64,000 bases of DNA from Sporobolomyces roseus. Taxonomy: Eukaryota; Basidiomycota; Microbotryomycetes; Sporidiobolales; Sporidiobolaceae. This document shows positions 45,651-56,003 of the stretch, one piece after another. The DNA is taken from positions 1,178,001-1,242,000 of the forward strand of contig JADILM010000004.1 in NCBI GenBank assembly GCA_016617785.1. Reading direction: 5' to 3'. The position numbers and the translations under genes are program-made. Under the pieces are notes generated by a model. That model was given only the letters and a program-made list of their open reading frames with translations, was not told the origin of the DNA and made no database searches. Numbering within the stretch: the stretch's first letter is position 1; each line of letters starts with the position of its first letter.

Positions 45651-46281
45651 TCAAGCTATCATTTCGGGCGCGTCAGGTAGTTGGAAAGCATCTCGCAGCG
45701 TCTTTGCGACCTGTTTGCGAGTATTTCCAAAAAAACAAAAACATTCTCAGTACCTGCAGTCTCAAGGGAATCGTGGTAGAGTAGCTTACAAGCGCATGCT
45801 CTTCTTTCAGCTTTGCTATCGGTTTCTCCAATTCAGCCGCGCGCTCTGTGTAGTCGGGTAGAGGCAGTCAGCTACGACTTGAACGGGAATCTTGCGGAGC
45901 TCTACTCGCTTTCAAGTATAGCTATCCGCTTCTGTACGAATGTTTGAGCATTTTCGACGGGTAGATCCAGCCAGAGGTCCTCGAGACCACTAGAAACGAT
46001 AATGTCTTTGGTATCCTCCCTGAGAAACGATCGAAAATGAGCGAAATCCGATATTGTTCGAGAATGATCAGAGAGAGAACTTACACGACTCCTTCCGAAG
46101 TGAATCCTGTCCCATTTCCCAACTCTACAGGTAGGTCCATCCTCGCATTCCCTTCCTTCCTCGCTTGAATCACTCCCTTCAACCGTTCCGAGAGATCTTT
46201 GTGGGCATTCAATTGTTCCTTAATTGAGTCTTGCCGCCTGAGGAGATCTTTTAGTTCGCCTTGAGATGGTAGAGCGGTCAT
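45651..46281 (-). CDS. UXT-like alpha-class prefoldin, copy 2, with a GC-AG intron
   Basis: Four exons (46085-46281, 45910-46019, 45790-45845, 45651-45710) give 140 residues. It opens with SQGELKDLLRRQDSIKEQLN (coiled coil), then DLPVELGNGTGFTSEGVV, IIVSSGLEDLWLDLPVENAQ, FVQKRIAILE, and a second coil (ELEKPIAKLKEEHALV) before PEMIA. The second intron (45846-45909) starts with GC (gcgagt) where copy 1 has GT (gtgagt) at the same codon position. Reading through it would bring an early stop, so splicing with a GC donor is required for a full protein. Residue identity with copy 1 is moderate and spread over the whole length, which fits an old duplication with both copies retained. The role is inferred from the UXT-like hairpin. 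Confidence 0.7.
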
Positions 46282-46718
46282 TTGTAGATGGAGAGTGGTT
46301 GGGAGGAAGGAAAGAAGCGATTTCAAAGTTGAAGGAGAAGTTCATCATCAACATTGCACTCTACTAGCTCTTGACGCCTATCAGACCACTTTTAACCTTA
46401 CCAGCTATCCTCCACAGTGCGTGCAGCAAGTCACAAGTCGAACGAAGACGAAGGAGGCTCGCTCTCTCGCTTGATCAATTTAAATTGGGAAACAAGTCAG
46501 CGAGGGAGACTCATAGCACTCAAAGGAGCGGTACATAGCTATAGCGCAAGGCTCAATTGTGAGTACGCGAGTCCTACCTCTCAATTCGAGGGAGCTGTTC
46601 AACGATGTTTCGACATGTTGATCTCGCTCTCTCGTTTTGGGCTGCAACGACGTAGACCTCTGAACTAACTGTAGCTTCTCGTATCCCTACAGACTATTGA
46701 TTCAATACCGCCCGAGTC
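46282..46718. other. Intergenic region between divergent genes; no gene seen
   Basis: About 440 bases between the prefoldin-like gene (minus) and SYS1 (plus), so it should carry both promoters. No strong element was recognised. Confidence 0.45.
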
Positions 46719-47724
46719 ATGTCACCTGCCGCTCGACTTTCGTTACCAGCTCGACGGAATCAATCAATTTCCCTCGCACCCGTGACATTCCGAGTTCAAG
46801 GCTGGGATCCAGTCCTAATCATCTCACAAGTAAGCTCAGCCCCTTCTAATCTATTCAGAATACCGCTCAATCTCCTTCCCTTCTGATTAGATCGTAGCAT
46901 TTCAAGCGATTCACTATTTAATCCTCGCCTTGATCCTCCCCCTCTTCCTCTCAATCTTCGCATCCCCCGACTTGTTGGCCTATGAAGGAGGTAGTTCATC
47001 GATTTCGTTAGCGATGGATTGGAGAGCGTTCACGGGAAGAACAGTTTCTGGAGTTCCGGCGAGTCGGATATTGAACCCTGGATTCGCAAATTTCGAAATT
47101 GCGACCAAGAAACTAGTGAAAGAGATGGTGGCAAGTGTCGATGTCAAAGATGTTTCAAAGGGCGTAGTGAGGGTTGTAGAGTGGGATTCAATGAGAGGTT
47201 GGTCAGTTGCTTTGGCTTGGATGTTGACTTCTTTCATCGAGTGAGTTTGTCCCCATCTCTCTCTCCCTCTCTGGAAACATGAGCTATCACTGATCTTCTG
47301 AGCGGACAGTATTCTTTATCTGTATCATTTCATCCGACGACCTACACACATCCTCGATTTCTCCCTAACCCTCCTCTTCAATCACACGATTTTAACCACC
47401 TACTACTCGCACTCGTTCCCATCCTCCCTATTCTACTGGTTCATTCTCACCGTTTCAGTCATCTTTCAGATTGTAACGGCCGAACAAATGTGTGTGAGGA
47501 GGGAAATGAGAGAAGGTTTTCAAGTTCAAGATATGACTCCTCATTTAGGGGGTACCGCACAACTTCCATCTATAGGAGGAGGAGGAGGACATGGGAGGAC
47601 TCAGTCGATGGGAGTACCAAGAGATAGGTTCAGTAGTACGATGGAGATGGGAGATGTTGGTGGAGGGAAAGCGAGTGGTGGGAAAGAGTATGAGAGGTTA
47701 CCAACGCAGGATAGGAAAGAGTAG
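46719..47724 (+). CDS. SYS1: SYS1-like Golgi membrane protein
   Basis: Three exons (46719-46829, 46891-47240, 47310-47724) give 291 residues. The start reads VQGWDPVLIISQIVAFQAIH, the family's conserved W-DP-L-I-QI-FQ pattern before transmembrane helix 1 (YLILALILPLFLSIFAS). Helix 2 lies near WSVALAWMLTSFIDILYLYH, then RRPTHILDFSLTLLFNHTIL and YWFILTVSVIFQIVTAEQM. Sys1 sits in the Golgi and recruits the Arl3/ARFRP1 GTPase. A long Gly/Ser-rich cytosolic tail (residues about 225-291) follows the last helix and is longer than in yeast. An insertion of roughly 70 residues after helix 1 (NPGFANFEIATKKLVKEMVA) is also unusual. The family call is supported by the N-terminal motif and the four-helix plan. 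Confidence 0.82.
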
Positions 47725-47876
47725 TTTTCCATTTAGGTCATTGTTTGCATTGTTGTTCACGTATTCTCTCGCGGATGGGAAGCTGTTACGAGAGAGAAGA
47801 AGAAGAGCAAGTTTTACAATCAACAGAAATCATGAAGAGGATATTCCTTATTGTACAACAATCGGAAGAAGTGATG

Positions 47877-49567
47877 CTATGATTGATACAAGCCTAGCTT
47901 TGGCATCTCATTCCGTAAGCGATGTGGTTTTGTAGGTGTGTCCTATTCATGCGAGGCAAGTCAGTAACGCACTCCAGATCAAGCGATGAATTCGAAAACT
48001 CACCTTTTTGCCTCGTTCGATAACCATTTCATTCTCGCTCCTAGCCTTCTCCTTCCCTCCCTCGACCGTATCCACCCTCTCCTCCATTACCCAACTAACC
48101 GTCTGCACCGTAATCCCAGTCCCACTTCCTTCTCCATTCGAAGCTTCTCTCTGTCTCTCCTTCTTTTTCTCCCTTTCCCTCATCTTCTCTTTAATCATAC
48201 TACCTCTCCATTTCCCCTGACTTCCAGAATTACTACTCCCCTCTCCCTCTCCCTCTCGCTCGGAAAGTTCAATCGATCGTTTCCCTCCTGGAGTTTCGAA
48301 TGCGGTTTTGGAGGAGATTGGTTGCGAGGGTGAGAGACTTGGATCGTTACTTCGTGCTCCACTACCACTCGAGACGGACTTCGTCGGTGCGAAGAAGACG
48401 GGACTCGAGAATGTAGGTGAAGCGTTTCGAATTTTTGTTCGATAATTCCTGTAATTCTCGTATTTCGATGGTCAATCGTCATTACGTCGCGGTCGGAGGT
48501 ACGAGGAGACTTACAGAGTATGTAAAACAACGATCGAAGTGAGTACCGTATAAATCGCAGTCGCGAAACTAGTTTCAATGTTCAAAGTCGTTGGATTCTG
48601 GTTCCCGACACTGACGAGGATTGCAACCATCAATTCGAAGACGATCAAGATTGCCGAGGTCCTCATTGCGAGTGAAACGAGTTTCGAGATCGATCCGTTG
48701 TTGGATCCTTTCAACGCTTTGCGATCCCGAGAGAAGGCGAGCTCGTAGATTAGGCAACTGGAAATCCAGATGTTTTCGGCTGCGGTCCCCCAAAATGAAC
48801 ACATCAACATGACTCGAAGCTATAGATTTGTGTAAGAATCAGCGAAACTGCGATATCAACCTGAAAGAGAGAGAGAGTAGTGGACTGACTCTCGGTGGAT
48901 CCGGACCTCCTGCTTGACGTGCCGTACCTAGCATTGCGACCCAAATGATATGCGAGATCGTACTGAACGACCACAGCAGACAAGCGACAGATTTCATCCA
49001 TAACTTATTTGAAACGGCACATAACCTCCAGCAGAAGAATCCCTCAGCTGTCGCTTCTGGGCACGCCGGGCGATCGTCAGTGATGATCCGCGTCGAGCAG
49101 AAGACTGAGTGAAGACGTACCCATCAAGACAGTGAGTAAAACAGGAGAAAACGTCAACCAAAGTCCATTTCCGTCTATATTTTGATTGTTCAACGCCCTA
49201 TCAATGATTGTCACGTAGTTCTACTCTCTCCTCTTCTCAATCAGCTTCCCATCAATCCACAGGACTTGATAAGAGAGAGAACGCTCACTCCGATTTTTAC
49301 AGCCATATAAACGATCTGAACGATAGTTAACCAATAAACGAGGCATCTGAACCCTACTCTATCATTCGGGAACCTGACGAAATAGATTCCTACTTCAGTT
49401 AGGAAGTAACCCTTTATTGAAATAATAAAGGAGGGTCAGAATTAAATGGATTTCCGAGAAGAGGGAAGAGAGAGGAAGAGACGTACGAATAATCCACCGT
49501 GAACTGCGAGGAGTACGGTACCCGATTGTATAACGTTCAGGGATGATTGAGCTACGAGAGCTGACAT
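47877..49567 (-). CDS. Seven-helix membrane protein of the DUF6534 type
   Basis: Seven exons (49487-49567, 49289-49411, 49121-49220, 48890-49047, 48515-48819, 48004-48448, 47877-47942) give 425 residues. Hydrophobic segments include QSGTVLLAVHGGLFGYFLTE, CLVYWLTIVQIVYMAVK, LTFSPVLLTVLM, GFFCWRLCAVS, ACLLWSFSTISHIIWVAML, ENIWISSCLIYELA and AILIVFELMVAILVSV, ending TAIYTVLTSIVVLHTL. This layout is typical of the large DUF6534 family of basidiomycete membrane proteins; its function is unknown. A cytosolic tail of about 160 residues follows, rich in Ser, Glu and Lys (KEKMREREKKKERQREA). The last intron may not be used; without it the protein ends at 47947. The family link is from memory of the helix layout. 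Confidence 0.72.
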
Positions 49568-49982
49568 CCTAGGGTGTGGTTTGAGGCTTGAGAGAAGCGA
49601 GATAGATCAAGGATGAAGAGGAAGGGAAAGGGAAAGGCTCTCGCCCTCCTAGGCGGCAGGGCGCTGCTCTATGGTTCTGTTTGAGTATTGGCGTAGTCCT
49701 GAGCAAGTTGTGGAGAGTATAGGCGACGGTTGAAGTAAGAAACGACTTGCAGGAACTTGCAAGAGAACAACTTTCGGATCCGAATTCGCAGCCGAATCGC
49801 ACTCTGTACATGCTCAAATCGTGGTGCTAGTACTCGTGGACTCGACTAGCTTGTTAAAGAAGATATGGGAAGTCGTTGAGAGATGTCAAAATTGCGAATT
49901 GTTTTGTTCAACTTCTCACCAATCACTCGACAACCTCAGAACTCGACTAGACACATTGCAAGAACTCTAGAACGCGCCCAAG
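49568..49982. promoter_or_regulatory. Intergenic region between divergent genes
   Basis: About 415 bases. TTGCGAA at 49892-49898 lies 85 bases upstream of the polymerase start. No other gene was seen. Confidence 0.45.
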
Positions 49983-52607
49983 ATGGCTGCAAATCCACCA
50001 CCGCCGCTATCAGAGCCTCCGGTTGGTTTGAATTCAGCAAACAATTCGGCTCCTCTTCAAACCTCAGTAGCTCCTCCTAGTACATCTATGCTTCGCAGAA
50101 TGGGAGGACCTTCGGATTTGAAAGCCGGACTAGGCAAGAGGGACCCTGAAGAGGTTCAGAAGATCATCTATGAAAATAGCAAAGGTAAGTCAACATTCTC
50201 TGACTTGAACAACGACTTTACTGACACCTGAACCCTCTGAACAGGCTCGACATACTTCAGTAAGCTCTCAGTAGTATGCCCAAAGGAGTGGACGGCTGAC
50301 TGACCGATTTGAGGGATGCACAGAGGATCAAGTTAGGAAAGACAAAGAAGTTGAAGCGAAAGGAGAACGATTGAAAGCGAGATTAGCAGAAGAGAAAGTA
50401 TCAGCGAATGGAGAAGAATCAGAAACAGTAGAACGAATCATTGAACAATTGGAAGAGAAACGAGATTTGAGTCGAGTAATCGCTTTGATCGACGCAGGTA
50501 CGTTTTCTCTCTATTCCCCTTACTCTCTTCACTTTTTCCTCGTTTGCAACTCTTGACTGAACCAAGAGTGAAGGAATATAGATGCTTTCTATGCTAATTG
50601 TCACGAATTGGTTCAACCAGAATTGAAAGGTACTCCGTTTGGAGTAGGAGGTGGAATATTGACTACAGCTAGTTACGCTGCACGAGCTTATGGATGTCGT
50701 TCAGCTATGCCATTCTTCATCGCCAAGAAATTGTGCCCGGAGTTGATCTCGCTCAAATTGGAACCTGAACTCTAGTAAGTCGGAAGAAGGAGTTTACGAT
50801 TTTCGACGATGAAGACTGATCGTATTCACTTTCCTCCAATCTACAGTGTCAAAGCGAGTAAACAGATGATGACGATCTATGCGAAGTACGGACCTATCTC
50901 TCCTGCGAGTCTCGACGAAGCCTGTGAGTCTCGGGATCTTTTTCCCCAAACGTGCGACGAAAACTGACTCTCTCTCTCGAGAATCAACAGACGTCGACCT
51001 CACCTCCTACTGCGAGACTCAGCACGTTACGCCCTCCGAAGCGATCTCTCGCCTCCGTCAAGAAGTGTTCGAGTCGACAGGTCTCACCGTTTCCGCCGGA
51101 GTATCACCAAACAAAGCCCTATCGAAGATCTGTGCAGACGTCAACAAACCGAACGGTCAATTCGTCATCGATCCTACTAGGGAAGGGTGTATGGCATTCA
51201 TGAAGGATATTAGGTTGAGACGATGTTTTGGATTGGGGAGAGTCACGGAATGTTTATTGAACAAGATTGGATTCGTTACGGTTGGTGATTTGTGGGAGAG
51301 GAGAGCTGATTTGTACCTCGTTGTAAGTTTGATTCGATCCATCATCGAACCTGGAGATTCGCTGATTGCGCTAGGATCGATCTATAGCGTAATCACCTTG
51401 GTCAAAAAGCGACTTTCAAATGGTTGTTGTCGCTTTACTTGGGACTTGGCTCGAATAGAGTCGTACGTGCAAAACGTGGAGATAGGAAAACTTATGGGGT
51501 CGAGTACGTTCACCTCTCTGTTCTCTCTTTCGAATCGGGACTGATATCATTCGATTTCCAACAGGAAAACTTTCAGAGGAACCGACAAGAAGGAAGAATT
51601 GGATGACATCGTGAGGCACGAGCTCTGTACGTTCACTATTGAGAGAATGCGCTTACGAGGTCGATTCTCACAGCTTCGCAAGATTGCGAAATCTTTGGCG
51701 AAAGATCTTGCTCACGCTGAATTCGCTGGGAGAACTATCACTCTGTACGCCTCTTCAGTCATCTACGATAGCTTGATATGCTGCTGATCGTCGATCGTTC
51801 GGAACGGGTCTACAGTAAAATCAAACATGCGAATTATGAGACTGTCACGCGAGCTTTCACTCCCGGACGAAACATCTGGATCAAATCCTACAAAGATATC
51901 TACCAGTACGTCTCCTTCCCTCTCGTATCGCGATCAGAAACAAACTCATGAAGGGTCTGTGAACAGCTACGGATTGCAACTCCTTCACAAAGAGATGAAA
52001 GATCGACAAGCTGCGATCACTCGAGGAGAGAAAGTCAAGGGAGGGAAGACCTTTATTCTTTGTGCTAGGTTGTTGGGATTGAGGGTATCGAACTTGAGGG
52101 ACGAGAGGGAGGAGAAGAAAGCGAACAAGCTTGATGGGGTCAGTCGATATTCTCTTGCGATTCTCATCAAAAACGATACTCAAATCGAGAGAATCTCGGA
52201 TTCACAGTTCATTCAACGTACGGACAAAGGGAAAGGGAAAGTCAAGGAAGAATTGAGTGATACGAGCGATTCAGAGATGGAGCGAGATGCATGGGACGAT
52301 TTCTCCGGTGACGAGGACGAAGAACAATCAGGCAGGAGTCAATTGGAGAAACTCACTCGAGCGGCCTTGACTCAGGAAGATGGGTTCTTGTTGAGAGATG
52401 CTGAACAAGAGGAGGAGAATGATCGACCTTTACCGAGTGCGAGATGGCAGGATCCGGAGGAGGATTGGATTGTTGATGGATACCTCGTGGAAGAGGAGAA
52501 TGCGAAGAAGAGGAAGAAGGAGGAGAAGGGAGGGAAAGTTCAGAAAAAGAGAATCAAGTTGGGATTCGGTGGAGTCGAGGAAATGATTCTTGAAGATTCC
52601 GACGACG

Positions 52608-52638
<31 letters not shown>

Positions 52639-53069
52639 GAAACCAGACCTCTCTCGCAACGACTCCGATTCTTGTTCCTCCTCTTCTTTGACGACGAAAC
52701 GCAAAGCTAGTTCTCTTGAACCACTTTCGACGACGGTCAAATCCGAAAAGAAACCAAAGATCAAACGAGATTCGGATTCTGCGCCTCCTCCTCAACTTCG
52801 ATCGGAAAAGAGGGAGTGTATGATCTGTCAACGTGAGTTACTCGGGAGTGAAGTAGCATTTCAGAAACATGTCAATGATTGCATCGGTACGTCTCTTGTT
52901 TCTCTCTCATCTCGTTTAGTCTCCGCGTTAATGTCCAGCGAGTGTACAACGTACAGACGCAGACAGCAAGAGCAAGAAGAAGAAGTCTAAGAACAAGCAA
53001 GCAAGGTTGTTTGGATCAACGAAACCTTCGAAAGTCAAAATAGTTGCGAAAGGAAAAGGAAAGAAGTGA
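49983..53069 (+). CDS. DNA polymerase kappa (Y family)
   Basis: Many exons, including one of 15 bases (50245-50259), span the gene, which encodes roughly 780 residues. The catalytic core opens with IALIDADAFYANCHELVQPE, giving the first metal-binding Asp. It continues with GILTTASYAARAYGCRSAMP, then the catalytic SLDEAYVDLT (Asp-Glu pair). Next come the helix-hairpin region GLGRVTECLLNKIGFVTVGD and, after splicing, LSLY and GLGS followed by GVEKTFRGT, the kappa-type little-finger entry. The C-terminal part is acidic and Lys-rich and ends with a C-x2-C..H-x3-C zinc finger (ECMICQRELL..HVNDC), a UBZ-like ubiquitin binder. Polymerase kappa bypasses bulky DNA lesions in the nucleus. The Asp-Asn repeat near 52600-52640 comes from a simple (ACGACA)n tract. 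Confidence 0.93.
52596..52640. repeat. Simple GAC/AAC repeat within the polymerase kappa tail
   Basis: Alternating gac and aac triplets (about 45 bases) encode DDDDNDNDNDND in the acidic, disordered part of the protein. It is probably unstable in length. Confidence 0.7.
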
Positions 53070-53429
53070 ATCTGTCTTTCAGCTTTCCGGTTCGCGTTCT
53101 TCTCGATATACCCCTCATCAGTACCACCACCCTTTACTTCCCTCCAGCTTTACATTGTTGCTTGTTCCATATTTTCGTACCCGAGTTTTTCGTCTTCGCA
53201 AAGTCAGTGCAATTTCTTCGTTTGAGTACGCTTTGAATGCCCGTCGACCGAGAGAGGTGAATATTGCTAGCGTTGTTTTCTCGTCGGCAAGAGCATGAAT
53301 CCGAAAGTTGCGAATGATCGAATCGACAACTCGCGGCGAACTTTGCTTTCTCTTCCTTTCGATCCTTTCCTTCCTTCACTTCACTGCTTTCATCTCTTCT
53401 CTTCCCCAAACACTCTATATAAACTTACA

Positions 53430-54197
53430 ATGGCTCTCGCTGACTCTGCTTACCCTGCTTCCACTGTGAGTCTTTAGTTACTCGCTGATTTCATTTGCAA
53501 CTACTCATTCATTCATCTTCTACTCTCTACAGCTCTTCGATGCTATCAACGATGGTATCAGCAAGGTAAGCACTCTTGCACTATACTATAGAGCCTCCAC
53601 CTCGCTCATTTCCTCGTCATTCTTTCCTCCCCACCTGCCTCTTTCGAACCCGCCTCTCTCCAACTGAACAGATGAGCGATGCCGAGAAGAAGGAGAACAT
53701 GAAGAAGGTTAATGGTATCTTTGAGATGCGACTCAAGAACAAGGAAGGAAAGGAACAAATCTGGACTATCGATCTTAAAAAGGTAAACTCTTCGGCGACT
53801 TTCCTTTCAATTCTGCAAGAGGAAAACTGAATCCTTGTGTTGGACTATAGGATGCGAAAGTGTACAAAGGAAACGCTAAGCCCAAGGCTGATGGTGAGTT
53901 GCAGTTTCGAGGAAGAGTTTGCTCCGATTTCGCAGGAGGGTCGCTAATTTCCCTTCGTTCTCTCTCGAACTAGTCACGATCTCCCTCGCCGACGATACTT
54001 TCCAACAATTAGCGGACGGCAAGCTTAACGGACAAAAGGCATTCATGAGTGGTAAGCTAAAGGTCAAGGGAAACATCATGCTCGCGACGAAACTTGACAC
54101 CGTTCTCAAGGTACGTACCCCTTTCCTTTCCCTTTAACCATTCACTCGACTTATACAATGTCTGTGTCGAGTACAGGGTGCTCAAGCCAAGCTCTAG
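53430..54197 (+). CDS. SCP2 sterol-carrier-like protein with peroxisomal signal
   Basis: Six exons (53430-53465, 53533-53565, 53672-53782, 53851-53893, 53974-54110, 54177-54197) give 126 residues, a normal stand-alone SCP2 size. The fold reads VNGIFEMRLKNKEGKEQIWT, then IDLKKDAKVYKG, DVTISLADDTFQQLADGKLN, AFMSGKLKVKGNIMLATKL and LDTVLKGAQAKL. The last three residues, Ala-Lys-Leu, form a PTS1 peroxisomal import signal of the accepted (S/A/C)(K/R/H)L type. SCP2 proteins bind lipids such as sterols and acyl-CoA and support peroxisomal beta-oxidation. The final exon carries only GAQAKL and the stop, so the targeting signal depends on the last splice: without it the frame reads into the intron. 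A TATATAAA string lies only about 10 bases before the ATG. Confidence 0.93.
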
Positions 54198-54607
54198 ATT
54201 ACCCCCTCTCGTTCTTTGCGATACCTCTCCTCTTTCTCTTTTCTATTTTTCCCTCTTGTTGAATCCGAAATCGTCTGCAATCAATCGAATCAGTAGTACA
54301 CTTCATCCCACTCTCTTTCTCTCGGTCAGGTCGTCGCAGAAGAGTGAAAAAATAGATACTTTCTTTGCGATGTGAGGGTGAGGGGAAAGTGAAAACGAGT
54401 GACTGAATGAGGGTAACGCAAAATGTAAGAGGAAAGTAATTGTAAGGGGATTAAGAGGGGGAATAATGACAGCTAGGAGTGTGCAGAGTAGAAAGGCGAA
54501 AGGTGAGAACAGCGAGGAGACGAAACGAAGGATGAAAGTAGAGAATTGTCTATGTTCGAAAGAGAAAAAAGGACGATAAAGATATCAAGAGAAGGAGAGC
54601 GAATCTA
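54198..54607. other. Intergenic region between convergent genes; no gene seen
   Basis: About 410 bases between the convergent SCP2 and desaturase genes. Its right half is purine-rich. It contains no frame with family resemblance. Confidence 0.5.
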
Positions 54608-56003
54608 CTACTTGCGAGATCTCAATCCTTCCCTCCTCGGAGGTCTAGGAGGAGCTGCTGAAGCAACCTTGACCGATTCCTTCTTCTCCTTTTCCTCCTC
54701 CGAATCAGGTTCACTTCCAATCCCTGAATCACTCGCTGATTGACTTCTTTCCATCGGTGGTGCCTCGACCTCGAGTAACGACTCTACCTCAACTTCAGGT
54801 TCAATAACCTGTACCACTTCCGTCACCACGTCTTTCTCAGTAATCTTCTCCCCTTGATCATTCACCAATTTCGCTCCTTTCTTCTCGGCCGCTTCTACCG
54901 CATCAAGGATCTTCTTCCTCTCGATTTGAGCGAGAACGGCGATGAGTGGGTCGTCGCCCTTGGCAGGAATTCGGAAGGAAGAGAAGTATTTGTCGGCCCA
55001 AGTAAAGTATTGACCATAGTTGCAGGTGAAGTAGATGTGGTGGAGAGTGTGGTGGGCGGGTCCGTTGATGTAGTGCTCGAGGGGGTGTCCGCATAACATA
55101 TCGGAATCATGGATCTATCGTACAGCGAGTCGAGGTGAGTTTGAGGGAAAAGGGAGGAAGGAGAAAGGGATGGCTTACGAAGATTGACCAGAAGTTGACA
55201 AAGGAGAAGAGTCCGACAAACATGTACTTGTGAATTGGGAACATGTAGCATGCCATGTGGTAAGGAACTGATTGAAGGTATCCATCTACTGGGTGGAAAG
55301 CGTGCGACGCGAAAGGAGTCGGGACTGTCGAAGGAACACCGAGTATCAGTTCGCGGCTCAAGGAGTGGAGAGGGCAAAGAGACTTACTGATCCATTTGTG
55401 GTGAGGTTTGTGGAGGCGTTTGTAGAGGAAAGGGATGTGAAGCCATCGGTGAACCCAATAGATTGCGAAATCGGTGAACCACAAGAAGAACGCCGCACTT
55501 CCAGCCATGTAAACCCAAGGTAACACTCCACCTCTCTCTCCGAACGGACCCTCTTCAATCGTATCGTACAATTGAGAGTACCCTCGAACGTCTCCCAAGA
55601 ACCATGGCAAGGTCAAGAGGATCAATCCAGGGAACGCCTCCAATGAAAAGTAGATCTCTTTTCTGACTTGATCTTTGAGGTACCGTGGGTGAAGTTTCAT
55701 TCGGTGGTCGAAAATGTAATAATACGAGAAAGTGGCGACGGAGAAGTATAGGACAAAGATTCCGACGTAGGTGAGGGTGAATAAGGAGATCAATTGTCGA
55801 ACGACACTGTCTCTGTCGAGGGAAGAGAGGGAAGGGAGGGTACCGAGGTAGGAAGCGGTGGAAGAGAGAAGGGCGGAAGGGGAAGAAGTGTCGAGGGATA
55901 GTTTCGACGCTGCTGTTGGTGCGTATTTCGAGAATGGATTGTCGAGTACCGAGTACAGCCGATCTCCAACGTATTCATCGAAGTAATGTAATGCGATATC
56001 CAT
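54608..56003 (-). CDS. ERG3: Sterol C-5 desaturase
   Basis: Three exons (55388-56003, 55179-55324, 54608-55114) give 422 residues, starting at ATG 56003 (MDIALHYFDEYVGDRLYSVL). The membrane di-iron oxidase His boxes are complete: HRWLH, HKPHH and HTLHH, plus FASHAFHPVDGYLQSVPYH. Transmembrane helices are visible near TLTYVGIFVLYFSVATFSYY, GLILLTLPWF and YMAGSAAFFLWFTDFAIYWV. Erg3 introduces the C5-6 double bond into episterol in the ER during ergosterol synthesis and needs cytochrome b5. The last 110 residues form an acidic, then basic, Pro/Ser-rich tail (EVEVESLLEVEAPP to the end RSRK) that looks longer than usual. A 5' leader intron is likely, with an acceptor (tttgcag) 15 bases before the ATG. 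Confidence 0.93.

Noticed and set aside
53413..53423. TATATAAA string before the SCP2 gene as a TATA box
   Set aside because: It is only about 10 bases from the ATG, too close to set a transcript start that includes that codon.
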